From NCBI RefSeq assembly GCF_026230195.1, contig NZ_CP036501.1, positions 248,001 through 312,000 of the forward strand: a stretch of 64,000 bases of DNA, read 5' to 3'. Under the pieces are notes generated by a model. That model ran no database searches, had not been told where the DNA came from, and saw nothing but the letters and a program-made list of their open reading frames with translations. Each line of letters opens with the position of its first letter. Within the stretch, counting starts at the first letter, position 1. The stretch is from Candidatus Paraluminiphilus aquimaris (GTDB taxonomy: Bacteria; Pseudomonadota; Gammaproteobacteria; Pseudomonadales; Halieaceae). Shown in pieces: positions 34,576 through 43,246 of the stretch. A program made the position numbers and the translations under genes.

Positions 34576-36690
34576 GTGTATAGTTTTAGCCGTGTCTCCG
34601 ATTTTGTTCCGATCATGCCGTCGACCGTGAGTCTTTTTAATCATTATGTTGGTCGATTGTTGACCGCCGTACTCCCACTGGTACTTGCTACTACCAGCTG
34701 GTCGGCTACAGGGAATTCGAACAGCGTACGCCAGACCTACCTACCCGATGACTTTGTGCGCTTCGCGCCGCGGTCAGCACTGGATATGGTTAGGCAAATT
34801 CCTGGGTTCAGCGTAAACGATGGAGACGGTGAGCGTGGCTTTGGCCAGGCTGACACGAACGTCCTGATCAACAACCGACGCGTCTCCGGGAAATCCAATG
34901 GCCCTCGACAAGCGCTTGAACGTCTCTCAGTAGAGAGTGTGATTCGGTTAGAAATTCTCGACGGTGCCAGCCTAGATATTGGTGGCCTGTCAGGCCAAGT
35001 GCTCAATGTGGTCACGTCATCTCAAAAACAGATTTCGGGGCGATACAGCTACTCTCCGAGGGTTCGCCCGACAGGCGAGAGCTCAGAAGAGCGCTGGCGA
35101 GAATTTAGCGTTTCGTTGACGGGTAGTAGCGAAGGCGCTGATTGGACGCTTGGGATCGCCAATGAGCAACGCTCATTTGGTGACTACGGCCCTGAGGTCA
35201 TCGCGGATGGTACAGGACGTATCGTTGAATATCGTGAAGAAACAGGACGACGCCAGTTCGATCGCCCCAATATTTCCGGGTCTTACTCGCGACAAAGCGC
35301 ATCGGGTAACACCTTTAATATTGTGGGAGAGCTCAATGGCTTTTACTCAGACGAACAAGAAGTATCAGACCGGGGTTCGGGCACGCCCGCCGCAAATACA
35401 CGCCAACTTAAACGCTCAGAGGACGAATACAACTATGAGTTAGGGACTGATTATGAAATCGCTCTCGGTTCAGGTCAGTTAAAACTCATCGCATTACACC
35501 GTTTCGAACACAGCCCCACCCTGGATCGTGTCGATACCCTCTTCGCGGATGGGCGGTCTGAAGGTTCGGTTTTCGATCGCATAGCTGACGAGGCCGAATC
35601 CATTTTGCGAGCAGAGTACGCCTTTAGCGGGCTCGATAGTCAGTGGCGCTGGGCGCTCGAAGGCACCGAAAATTACCTCGATATCGACGCAGGCCTCACA
35701 GAGCTAAATAGCGCAGGTCAATTTGTGCCGGTGCCGCTCGACGGTGCGAACTCGCGGGTTGAGGAAACCCGAGCCGAAACAACACTGAATGTATCCCATC
35801 AACTTAGTAACAACATGACAGCGCAAGCTACTCTCGGCGTCGAGTACTCAGAAATTCGTCAAACAGGAAACACGAAAGTAGTGCGTGATTTCGTTCGCCC
35901 GAAGGGATTTATCTCACTGAACTACAAGCCGAGCGAAACACTTTTTCTATCCGCAAAGCTCGAACGCTATGTTGGGCAGCTTCGATTTTTTGACTTCATA
36001 GCCTCAGTCGATGTCAATCAAGAGCGAGAGGATGTCACCAATATAAATCTTGTGCCGCCCCAGGGATGGCTCCTTGAGGTGGAGGCACAGAGGTCGCTTG
36101 GCGCGCTTGGTAATACGACCTTCAATCTGTTCTTTGAGGACATTGAAGACATTGTTGATCGCATCCCAATTGAAGGCGGTGGGCAGGCACCAGGTAACAT
36201 AAATACAGCAAAACGCTACGGCGGGTCTTTTGAAGCCACTTTTTTGTCGGATGACTTTCTTTGGAAAGGAGGTAGAGCAGACCTTTCATTTGATTACTCA
36301 AAATCACGTGTGCGCGATCCCATCTTGGGTACATCACGAGCAATTGGTAACGACTTCCGCAAATCCTACCGACTAGACCTGCGCCAAGATTTTGAAGATT
36401 CGTCATGGGCGATCGGTGGCGCAATCGATTACAGCGAGGTTTACCCGTCAGTCAGAATTGATGAGATAAGCTTCTACAATCAGAGCCCAGAAATTCTTAA
36501 TCTCTATTTGGAAAATAAAGACGTTGGCGGCCTGACGATTAGGGCGAACATTTGGAACCTTTTGGGTGCCAAAAACAGACTAGAGCGAACAATCTACAGT
36601 GACCGTCTGTCAGGTGATGTCGCATTTTCGGAAAAACGAAGCCGAAGCTTCGGCTACTCGTACACCTTAACAATAGAGGGTACATTTTAA
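34576..36690 (+). CDS. TonB-dependent outer-membrane receptor
   Basis: 704 residues from the GTG at 34576, which has aggcgggg upstream; ATG 34615 would give a more compact signal peptide (MPSTVSLFNHYVGRLLTAVLP...). The plug domain is visible: FAPRSALDMVRQIPGFSVND, ADTNVLINNRRVSGKSNGPRQALERLSVESVIRLEILDG, then SGQVLNVVTS. Beta-barrel strands follow, ending in SRSFGYSYTLTIEGTF with the usual terminal Phe. No clear TonB box is seen at the mature N-terminus, and no N-terminal carboxypeptidase-like domain. Its position behind the GH16 gene suggests import of beta-glucan oligosaccharides, by inference from context. Confidence 0.88.
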   Translation: MYSFSRVSDFVPIMPSTVSLFNHYVGRLLTAVLPLVLATTSWSATGNSNSVRQTYLPDDFVRFAPRSALDMVRQIPGFSVNDGDGERGFGQADTNVLINNRRVSGKSNGPRQALERLSVESVIRLEILDGASLDIGGLSGQVLNVVTSSQKQISGRYSYSPRVRPTGESSEERWREFSVSLTGSSEGADWTLGIANEQRSFGDYGPEVIADGTGRIVEYREETGRRQFDRPNISGSYSRQSASGNTFNIVGELNGFYSDEQEVSDRGSGTPAANTRQLKRSEDEYNYELGTDYEIALGSGQLKLIALHRFEHSPTLDRVDTLFADGRSEGSVFDRIADEAESILRAEYAFSGLDSQWRWALEGTENYLDIDAGLTELNSAGQFVPVPLDGANSRVEETRAETTLNVSHQLSNNMTAQATLGVEYSEIRQTGNTKVVRDFVRPKGFISLNYKPSETLFLSAKLERYVGQLRFFDFIASVDVNQEREDVTNINLVPPQGWLLEVEAQRSLGALGNTTFNLFFEDIEDIVDRIPIEGGGQAPGNINTAKRYGGSFEATFLSDDFLWKGGRADLSFDYSKSRVRDPILGTSRAIGNDFRKSYRLDLRQDFEDSSWAIGGAIDYSEVYPSVRIDEISFYNQSPEILNLYLENKDVGGLTIRANIWNLLGAKNRLERTIYSDRLSGDVAFSEKRSRSFGYSYTLTIEGTF

Positions 36691-36803
36691 GCCTCGCGTT
36701 TGATTTCCTGTTCTGAGAACCGCCGACAGATACCTAAGGTGCAGTAAATTCAGAATAGGCAATTGAGTCCGCAAACAAAAAAAGGCAAAACAGGAACTGC
36801 AAA

Positions 36804-37514
36804 ATGAGCGAAGTAAAGTCCCTCCGACCCGCAAGCACCGTTGTTCTCTTACGTGATACTGAGGGTGGTCTAGAGACACTCATGCTCAAGCGCAATAAAG
36901 CATTGATGTTCGCCGGAGGGCTATGGGTTTTCCCGGGGGGCGCCATCGATCAAGCCGATATAGACGCCGGTCAAGGTGATCCTGACGCCGCAGCGCGCAT
37001 TGCCGCAGCGCGCGAAGCTCAGGAGGAGTGCGGTCTCACACCCGACCTAAACAACATGATTCAGCTCAGCCAATGGACCACACCGACGGCCGAGCCAAAG
37101 CGATTTCAGACATGGATTTTTGCAGCACCTATAGCGCATGACCACGCCGTTACGATTGATGGCGGCGAAATCCATGACCATGAATGGATGCGAGTTGCAG
37201 ATGTTGTCAAGGCGCACAAGTCCGGTGAAATGGGCATGATGCCCCCGACATACATCACGTTATGCAGCTTACTGGGCTACCAAAATACAGCGGAGATGAT
37301 CGAGGGAGAGAGGCCAGTCGCACCCCCCGAGGTGCTTCCAATTTTCGCCAAAGAGGGTGATAGCGTCCTGGTCATGTTTAAAGGTGACGCAGGCTACGAA
37401 AACGGCGAGAGTACAACCCCTGGCGCGCGACACCGCGCCGTTATGCATGATGGCAGTTGGGAGTACCTGTACGAAGGTGTTTCTGAGGCGCAACCCAGCT
37501 TCGTCCAGCGGTAG
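36804..37514 (+). CDS. NUDIX hydrolase
   Basis: 236 residues. The NUDIX box is split by an insertion. GGLWVFPGGAIDQADIDAG supplies the leading Gly-Gly, and AARIAAAREAQEECGL supplies the REAQEE metal-binding helix; about 15 residues separate the two halves, as in NUDT19-like CoA/nucleotide hydrolases. Upstream is the strand ASTVVLLRDTEGGLETLMLKRNKALMFAG. The C-terminal third is unrelated to the catalytic core. It hydrolyses nucleoside-diphosphate-X compounds; the specific substrate is unknown. A good Shine-Dalgarno (aggaactg) precedes the ATG. It is separate from the TonB receptor gene (113 bp) and the TetR gene (155 bp). Confidence 0.88.
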   Translation: MSEVKSLRPASTVVLLRDTEGGLETLMLKRNKALMFAGGLWVFPGGAIDQADIDAGQGDPDAAARIAAAREAQEECGLTPDLNNMIQLSQWTTPTAEPKRFQTWIFAAPIAHDHAVTIDGGEIHDHEWMRVADVVKAHKSGEMGMMPPTYITLCSLLGYQNTAEMIEGERPVAPPEVLPIFAKEGDSVLVMFKGDAGYENGESTTPGARHRAVMHDGSWEYLYEGVSEAQPSFVQR

Positions 37515-37628
37515 TTGTTTGCTGACTTCACATCTCGTCTGTTAGCGAACTCAAAGGACAGATTACCGCAGCGTTTTAAGCTATTTTTTCTTACCTGACC
37601 GCAAGACGCTTTACTCATTACAGTAGCC

Positions 37629-37658
37629 CGCTATTATAAGCAGCATTAAGTAATAGCG
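37629..37658. promoter_or_regulatory. Probable TetR operator
   Basis: Perfect 8-bp inverted arms CGCTATTA (37629-37636) and TAATAGCG (37651-37658) with a 14-bp spacer, 11 bp upstream of the TetR start codon. The position fits autorepression of the TetR-MDR operon. Confidence 0.6.
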
Positions 37659-37669
37659 AGCACATCACG

Positions 37670-38257
37670 ATGCTACGAAAACGAACGCGTCTCACCCCAG
37701 ATGCGAGAGCAGATCAACTGCTTGATTGTGCAGCGACTCTGATATGTCGTAACGGACTCGCCACCTTTACGATAGAGAGTCTTGCTAAGGAGGCATCTGT
37801 CTCAGTGCCTTTGGTTTACAACTATTTCTCGAGTCGAGTGATATTGCTACAGGCTCTTTTGAAGCGAGAGTATGCACGCTTTGGTGAAAAAACAGAGAAA
37901 GCCGTATCAAACGCCAAAACCTTCCGAGATATTGTTCACGTCGCGGTAACTAGCAACTTTGAGCACAATGCGCCGGGTACAGTGCTCCCAATGCTTATCA
38001 CTCAGCCTGAAATTGCCTGCGTAATTCAAAGCGAGCTTAAGAAAAACGGGCGGAATGCCGCCAGCTTTTTAATTGAGCGTACCGCGAGTCATTATCAGCT
38101 CGACGTAAACCGCGCACGGTTGATTGTTGAGCTCTCTAAGGGCGCCGCTTGGGCAGCCGCCGAGTGGACGGGAAAACGAAATAACAACCAAGAAGAAACC
38201 ATAGACCAGACTGTCGATTACATCATCGCAGGGATCGAACAACTCACTCGGGCATAG
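37670..38257 (+). CDS. TetR-family transcriptional regulator
   Basis: 195 residues. The N-terminal DNA-binding domain reads RADQLLDCAATLICRNGLATFTIESLAKEASVSVPLVYNYFSSRVILLQALLKREYARF (residues 13-71), with the typical VSVPLVYNYF recognition helix. The remainder is a helical ligand domain (residues 72-195). It lies 15 bp upstream of an MDR reductase gene on the same strand and is probably co-transcribed with it. A palindrome just before its start (37629-37658) suggests autoregulation. It may also govern the Rieske and PhyH-like genes further downstream. The ligand is unknown. Confidence 0.9.
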   Translation: MLRKRTRLTPDARADQLLDCAATLICRNGLATFTIESLAKEASVSVPLVYNYFSSRVILLQALLKREYARFGEKTEKAVSNAKTFRDIVHVAVTSNFEHNAPGTVLPMLITQPEIACVIQSELKKNGRNAASFLIERTASHYQLDVNRARLIVELSKGAAWAAAEWTGKRNNNQEETIDQTVDYIIAGIEQLTRA

Positions 38258-38272
38258 ATAAGGCATAACGAA

Positions 38273-39292
38273 ATGACAATTAATCGGCAGTGGCGATTAG
38301 CAAAACGTCCAGTAGGAATGGTGGGACCGAATAATTTTGAATTTATCGAGACTACGGTCCCAAAAGTTCAGGCACAGCAGATCCTGATAAAAAATCTCTA
38401 TTTCTCCTTCGACCCCACCCAACGAGGCTGGATGGTTGATCAACCGAGTTATTTGCCCCCAGTCGCGCTTGGTGAGGTCATGCGAGCCGGTACCGTTGGC
38501 CAGGTAGTGCTATCTAACCATGACGATTTCTCAGAAGGAGATCTCGTCCAGACCATGGGCGGTTGGCAGGATTATGCCGTCATTACCCCAGGTGAAGGCG
38601 TCATGGGCGTTACGAAGGTTCCCGAGGGCGTCACACCGGAAATGATGCTTTCTGTCATCGGTTTAACCGGCATTACCGCGTACTTCGGCCTACTCGAATT
38701 AGGTCAGCCAAAGGCGGGCGAAACGGTGTTGGTCTCAGGTGCTGCCGGTGCCACGGGCTCTGTTGCCAGTCAGATTGCCAAGATCAAAGGGTGCCGTGTT
38801 GTCGGCATCGCGGGTGGCCCGGAGAAATGCGAGTGGCTGACCGAAGTGGCCGGGCTGGACGCCGCTATCGATTACAAGCAGGGTAACTTGGATGAGCAAA
38901 TTGCCGAAGCCTGCCCTGATAAGTGGGATGTCTTTTTTGACAACGTCGGCGGCGACACGCTCGAAGCTGCCCTCAATCACCTGAATCTCTATTCCCGCGT
39001 CGTTATGTGCGGTGGTATCTCTGGCTACAACGCAGAAGAACCGATCCCCGGGCCTTCGAACCTCATGAATCTCGTGACAAACCGAGCCCGCATGGAAGGG
39101 TTCATTATCCTCGATTACATGCCCAGGGCAATGGAAGCCATTCAGGACCTCATGGGTTGGGTGATGTCTGGCGATCTGAAATTTCAGGTGGATGTACAAG
39201 AGGGATTTGAAAATATCCCGGACACACTTCGCCGTCTCTATACGGGTGAAAACCACGGAAAGCAGTTGCTCAAACTAGCGGATCCGTCCTAA
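38273..39292 (+). CDS. NADP-dependent MDR oxidoreductase (second paralogue)
   Basis: 339 residues, the same length and family as the gene at 5571-6590. It has SFDPTQRGWMVDQPSYLPPVALGEVMRAGTVGQVV, VLSVIGLTGITAYFGLLELGQPKAGETV and the cofactor turn VSGAAGATGSVASQIAKIKG (about 156-175). GGIAGYNAEEP-like segments near residue 250 are also shared. It lacks zinc-binding Cys residues. It probably reduces activated double bonds of a catabolic intermediate with NADPH. Located 15 bp after TetR, it is the likely direct regulatory target. Confidence 0.88.
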   Translation: MTINRQWRLAKRPVGMVGPNNFEFIETTVPKVQAQQILIKNLYFSFDPTQRGWMVDQPSYLPPVALGEVMRAGTVGQVVLSNHDDFSEGDLVQTMGGWQDYAVITPGEGVMGVTKVPEGVTPEMMLSVIGLTGITAYFGLLELGQPKAGETVLVSGAAGATGSVASQIAKIKGCRVVGIAGGPEKCEWLTEVAGLDAAIDYKQGNLDEQIAEACPDKWDVFFDNVGGDTLEAALNHLNLYSRVVMCGGISGYNAEEPIPGPSNLMNLVTNRARMEGFIILDYMPRAMEAIQDLMGWVMSGDLKFQVDVQEGFENIPDTLRRLYTGENHGKQLLKLADPS

Positions 39293-39497
39293 CGAAAAGG
39301 AGCAGAGTTGTTGCATGGCTCTCCAGAGCACCCCAAATGATTCGCTCCAGACAACGTATGAGACATTCTCAATCTTACAAATGAAGCATCGTGACTCCAG
39401 TCACAGTCGATGAGTACCAAGGTCTAGTCATCATTGCATTCGTTGAATAGATTCGCGACAAGACCACTGCTTAAACAAAAGAAGAGAACAAGACAGT

Positions 39498-40631
39498 ATG
39501 GATAACAACAACGCCGGCTTATTAGAAACCAATGACGTCATTGACCGCGTTTTTACGCATATCGACAACGGTACGACCGATCTTGGAACCATACAGTGGC
39601 ATGAGCCAGTAGCGCACTACACAAGCGATGACCGCTACGAGCAAGAGGTCGCACTGCTGCGGCAGCGGCCGGTCGTATTTTGCCCATCAGCGGCTATTCC
39701 AGATGCTGGGAGTTTTATCTCACGGACCGCAGCAGGCACACCCCTACTTGTCGTTAGAGACAACGACTTAAAGGTTCGCGCTTTTATCAATGCCTGTCGT
39801 CACCGAGGCATGAAAGTAGCGTCGGGCCAAGGATGTAAACGTACCTTTTCCTGCCCCTATCACGGGTGGACCTACAACCTCGATGGATCGCTTCGCGGCG
39901 TACCCGGCGAGGAAGCCTTCCCCGATCTGGAAAAGGAAACAGCGGGATTAAAGGAACTCTTCGCGATTGAACTGGGCGGGTTGGTTTATGTGCAACAGGA
40001 GGGAACCCCGAAGCTCGAAACGCTCGATACCGCGCTGAATTTTTTCGAACCCTCCCAGCCACTCATTCATCAGAGCGACACCCTTGATGAGGCCAACTGG
40101 AAGCTCCTAACGGAAACGCTACTCGAGGGTTATCACATCAAGTCGCTGCACCGCGAAAGCTTCTATCCCTTCGGGCTGGACAACGTGAATGTGGTCGAAT
40201 CATTCGGTCAAAATTCACGCGTCGTATACCCGTTTAAGCGCATCGAGAAGCTGCGCGCTGTATCTCGTGATGACCGTGAGATCGAAGGGTTTGCAACCCT
40301 CGTCTACCACCTATTTCCAAACGTCAGCGTCTCGGTGCTGTCGAAGCATACGAGTGTCACCATCATTGAACCGTTGTCACCGTCTCGCACACAGATGTTC
40401 TCCTACTACATTAAACACGGCGCTAAAAGTGGTGTTGAAGTCAGTCATGAGGAGGCGATGCGGGATGTCGAATTTGTGAACCAATCAGGTCAAGAGGAAG
40501 ATCGTGCGGCCGCAAGGGATATTCAAGAAACCGTCTCTACCTCAGCTAATTCACACTTAACGTTTGGCTATTTTGAGAAGGCAATCGTCAGCTTCCACCA
40601 ACAACTTCATCGAGAGTTGGGAGAGGTATAG
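39498..40631 (+). CDS. Rieske non-haem iron oxygenase, alpha-type subunit
   Basis: 377 residues. The Rieske [2Fe-2S] site is C100-R-H102 ... C119-P-Y-H122 within NACRHRGMKVASGQGCKRTFSCPYHGWTYNLDGSLRG. The mononuclear iron site includes H213 and H218 in NWKLLTETLLEGYHIKSLHRES, and probably D335 in EEDRAAARD as third ligand. Such enzymes hydroxylate aromatic rings or oxidatively demethylate substrates, taking electrons from a reductase. No dedicated ferredoxin or reductase gene lies next to it. It is followed 83 bp later by a PhyH-like gene; the substrate is unknown. Confidence 0.92.
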   Translation: MDNNNAGLLETNDVIDRVFTHIDNGTTDLGTIQWHEPVAHYTSDDRYEQEVALLRQRPVVFCPSAAIPDAGSFISRTAAGTPLLVVRDNDLKVRAFINACRHRGMKVASGQGCKRTFSCPYHGWTYNLDGSLRGVPGEEAFPDLEKETAGLKELFAIELGGLVYVQQEGTPKLETLDTALNFFEPSQPLIHQSDTLDEANWKLLTETLLEGYHIKSLHRESFYPFGLDNVNVVESFGQNSRVVYPFKRIEKLRAVSRDDREIEGFATLVYHLFPNVSVSVLSKHTSVTIIEPLSPSRTQMFSYYIKHGAKSGVEVSHEEAMRDVEFVNQSGQEEDRAAARDIQETVSTSANSHLTFGYFEKAIVSFHQQLHRELGEV

Positions 40632-40714
40632 ACGACGTTACTCCATGTTGCACTCACTTACCGCAGCATTAATATTGTCCGCTTTGAAGCAAAATAAATT
40701 GGGGGGAAAGCACC

Positions 40715-41884
40715 GTGCAAGACATTTCCAAATCGATTGAGGCCTGTGCGGCACACTATGGCGAGCAGGCGGAGGCTATGCGTGACTACCTCGTAGCGGG
40801 AGAGCGCGCGGCTCTCGCTTTGGATAACCGTGGGCCCATTGAATTTGATGACTCCGGCAGACTGGCACAGCACATACTAGACGCCTACTCCAACTATGGG
40901 TTTTATGTCTTTACCAACGTCCTCAGCGAAGAGGAGTGTGATGATATTGAGGCCGATATGGTATCGCTCAAAGCATCATTCCCTGTCTCACCCGACAGCA
41001 GCTTCGATGCCAATGGCAACCCCGCGCTCGGTTCCGGCTCGCAGACCCCTCATCTCGTTTGGTCAAAGCCGCTGGGTGACCCACTCGGTGGTACACAGCT
41101 GGCAAACGGTCGGCATCAAGTCAAAATGTTCGAGCCCGAGGCGACGGTGGAAACACCGGCGGCGTCACCCTTCATCCTGCTCGGTTCACTGCGGTTCTCA
41201 GACGCCTGCTTGCGGACCTATGCTCAGCCAGAACTTCTTCGGGTTGCGGAAGCGATAAACGGTGCAGACTTTACCCCTTTTAACGAAGCCTTGTTCATAA
41301 AAGAGCCCGGCATTGGTGCTGCCGTTTCGTGGCATCAAGACGGCGTAACGCACTGGGAAAGCCCCGACTTTGACGAAAATATTCATGGCTTTAACTTTAT
41401 GGCACAGCTTTATGGGAGCACCGCGGTAAATGGCGTATGGGTTCTACCGGGCAGCCACAAGCTTGGCAAAATTGACATCAGTGAGTTGGTGGGCGCAGCG
41501 GGAAGTGAGCGCATCGACGGCGCTGTCCCACTCGTATGTGATCGCGGGGACGTTGTCATTTGCAACCGCCAAGCACTGCACGGCTCTTTCCCAAACAGTG
41601 GTTTCGAGCCTCGGCTGACCGTCAACTTCGGTTTTCACAAACGATCATCTGTACTGGGTGTAAAAGGTGGCGGCATACATAGCGATGCACAAGTGTTCGA
41701 CGAAGCCACGATTGCGCGACGTTCCAAGGTGCTTGGTTACGCTATTGCCGCCCGAAAAGAGCGCTACCCGAGTGAGGAGCCATACCGCTACGAGCCCTTT
41801 GAGGCGGCGGGACTATCGTTCGACTGGGACGATGCAGCGCGCCAAGACATGCACGACTACAACCGTGACGACATAAGTATCTAA
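40715..41884 (+). CDS. Phytanoyl-CoA dioxygenase (PhyH)-like oxygenase
   Basis: 389 residues starting at GTG 40715, supported by a purine-only ggggggaaag Shine-Dalgarno at 40701-40710. The iron triad of the 2-oxoglutarate-dependent PhyH family is H207 and D209 in SWHQDGVTHWE, and H289 in NRQALHGSFPNSGFEPRLTVNFGF. R300 in the same block probably binds 2-oxoglutarate. The protein is longer than typical PhyH enzymes (about 300). The N-terminal helical part (1-55) and the extra C-terminal tail (310-389) account for this. It likely hydroxylates a small molecule handled by the adjacent Rieske enzyme. Confidence 0.85.
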   Translation: MQDISKSIEACAAHYGEQAEAMRDYLVAGERAALALDNRGPIEFDDSGRLAQHILDAYSNYGFYVFTNVLSEEECDDIEADMVSLKASFPVSPDSSFDANGNPALGSGSQTPHLVWSKPLGDPLGGTQLANGRHQVKMFEPEATVETPAASPFILLGSLRFSDACLRTYAQPELLRVAEAINGADFTPFNEALFIKEPGIGAAVSWHQDGVTHWESPDFDENIHGFNFMAQLYGSTAVNGVWVLPGSHKLGKIDISELVGAAGSERIDGAVPLVCDRGDVVICNRQALHGSFPNSGFEPRLTVNFGFHKRSSVLGVKGGGIHSDAQVFDEATIARRSKVLGYAIAARKERYPSEEPYRYEPFEAAGLSFDWDDAARQDMHDYNRDDISI

Positions 41885-41907
41885 ACACCTATTTCGCGGA
41901 ATCTTTA

Positions 41908-41957
41908 CGAGGTGGCGCTATGTCACCTCGGAAGTCTTAACATAGCGCCTTGTTCTT
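41908..41957 (+). terminator. Terminator with overlapping alternative hairpin
   Basis: Arms GGCGCTATGT (41914-41923) and ACATAGCGCC (41940-41949) form a 10-bp stem followed by ttgttctt, a terminator-like arrangement 30 bp after the PhyH-like stop. A second hairpin, CGAGGTG (41908-41914)/CACCTCG (41924-41930), shares bases with it, so the two cannot form together fully. Confidence 0.55.
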
Positions 41958-42193
41958 ACGCTCACAGCTCTATTAACCGCGATACCCCATCGCGTGTTTT
42001 CCTGCACTTAAAAGGTGTGAACCGCCCTCGCTCAACGCCTCTCTTACACCCACAGATTGGCGTTTAAAAAAATAATACGCTCCTCAAATAGTGACGTAGA
42101 GAGCCACAAAGGTCAGACTAGCGCCCGTCGGACTCAAGGTTCTCCCGTCACCTGACCGACTCGTGCATTTATACCCAGGGTTAATCATTCGCC
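41958..42193. other. Intergenic region before the EamA gene
   Basis: About 236 bp, no gene seen; the whole gap from 41885 is 309 bp. It presumably contains the exporter promoter. Confidence 0.4.
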
Positions 42194-43102
42194 ATGCCGT
42201 TAAAACACAGTCACTTTCTACCGATCGCCCTTGCTCTGGCCGGCGTCTTTCTTTTTTCGGTTATGGATGCGGTCATGAAGGCGCAGGCACTTGCAATGGG
42301 AACCTTTAGCGCGATGTTTTGGCGAAACGCCATGGGGGCCCTTTTTGCCGCAACACTGTATCTGCCCTTCCGACCCAAGAAGCCCAGTGAGGCGGCCTTT
42401 AAATTACATGTGGGTCGGTCGGCCTTGACCGCCGTTATGATGTACTTATTCTTTTTTGGCCTGACTCGGATACCGCTAGCGCAGGCGATTGGACTCACCT
42501 TTATTGCACCCATTATTGCGCTATTTTTGGCCGCACCCTTCTTGGGTGAGCGCATTGGACCCAACGTGAAACTTGCAGCTCTTTTGGGCTTTGGAGGCGT
42601 AATGGTTGTGGTTGGCGGCGATCTCCTGAGCATCAATGCGAACACCGATCTACTTGGTGTGTCCGCCATTGTGGCCTTTTCCGTTATGTACGCGATCAAC
42701 CTTATTCTGCAGCGTAAGTTGGCGCTCATCGCAAAGCCCAAAGAAATTACCTTTTATCAAAATACCTTCGTCCTCTTGCTCATGATCCCGTTTGCGCCAC
42801 TGCTGCTTTTGATGCCCGCCAATGAGCTGCAGTGGGGCGGTGCCATACTCGCCGGTCTTGTTGCCATTGGCTCGCTCATCCTAATGTCGATTGCCTATCG
42901 TCGTGCCGAGGCACAGCAATTAATCACCACTGAATACACCGCTTTCATCTGGGCCGCTCTGTTCGGCTGGTGGATTTTTGGCGAAACGGTGAGTCCTCAA
43001 ACCTTGGTAGGAACGGGTCTAATCATGCTCGGTTGCATCGTAAGCGCGCGAAAAGCAACGCCGAGATTCGGTCACACACCGACAGAAGAGCCATCACCCT
43101 AA
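42194..43102 (+). CDS. EamA/DMT-family membrane transporter
   Basis: 302 residues with ten predicted membrane helices. It contains the duplicated EamA repeat: the first half is FLFSVMDAVMKAQALAMGTFSAMFWRNAMGALFA through PIIALFLAAPFLGERIG, and the second is AFSVMYAINLILQRKLAL through FIWAALFGWWIFGETVSPQTLVGTGLIMLGCIV. The conserved LGE/FGE motifs near the end of each repeat are present. DMT carriers mostly export metabolites or amino acids. The substrate is unknown; the neighbouring oxygenase genes make a catabolite or waste product possible. The start ATG lies downstream of a terminator, so it has its own promoter. Confidence 0.88.
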   Translation: MPLKHSHFLPIALALAGVFLFSVMDAVMKAQALAMGTFSAMFWRNAMGALFAATLYLPFRPKKPSEAAFKLHVGRSALTAVMMYLFFFGLTRIPLAQAIGLTFIAPIIALFLAAPFLGERIGPNVKLAALLGFGGVMVVVGGDLLSINANTDLLGVSAIVAFSVMYAINLILQRKLALIAKPKEITFYQNTFVLLLMIPFAPLLLLMPANELQWGGAILAGLVAIGSLILMSIAYRRAEAQQLITTEYTAFIWAALFGWWIFGETVSPQTLVGTGLIMLGCIVSARKATPRFGHTPTEEPSP

Positions 43103-43246
43103 CCAGCGTGAGTGACGCACGAGGAACTTACCGATCAATTTTTTCTATAGTATGTGCGATCCCAATGCGGGGTAGCGCTCGTATAGGGACCACACCTTAG
43201 CCACCTTAATCAACAAACGCGGTTCCCAAGGGGCGCACGGATAGCT

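Noticed and set aside
36640-36655. 16-bp perfect palindrome AGCCGAAGCTTCGGCT
   Set aside because: It lies inside the TonB receptor coding sequence (codons for RSRSFGYS) and is most likely incidental.
38735-39256. Open frame (-) opposite the second MDR gene
   Set aside because: Antisense to conserved cofactor-binding sequence; no Shine-Dalgarno and no recognisable domain.
42211-42741. Open frame (-) opposite the EamA gene
   Set aside because: It is antisense to the conserved membrane repeat and has no independent start signal.
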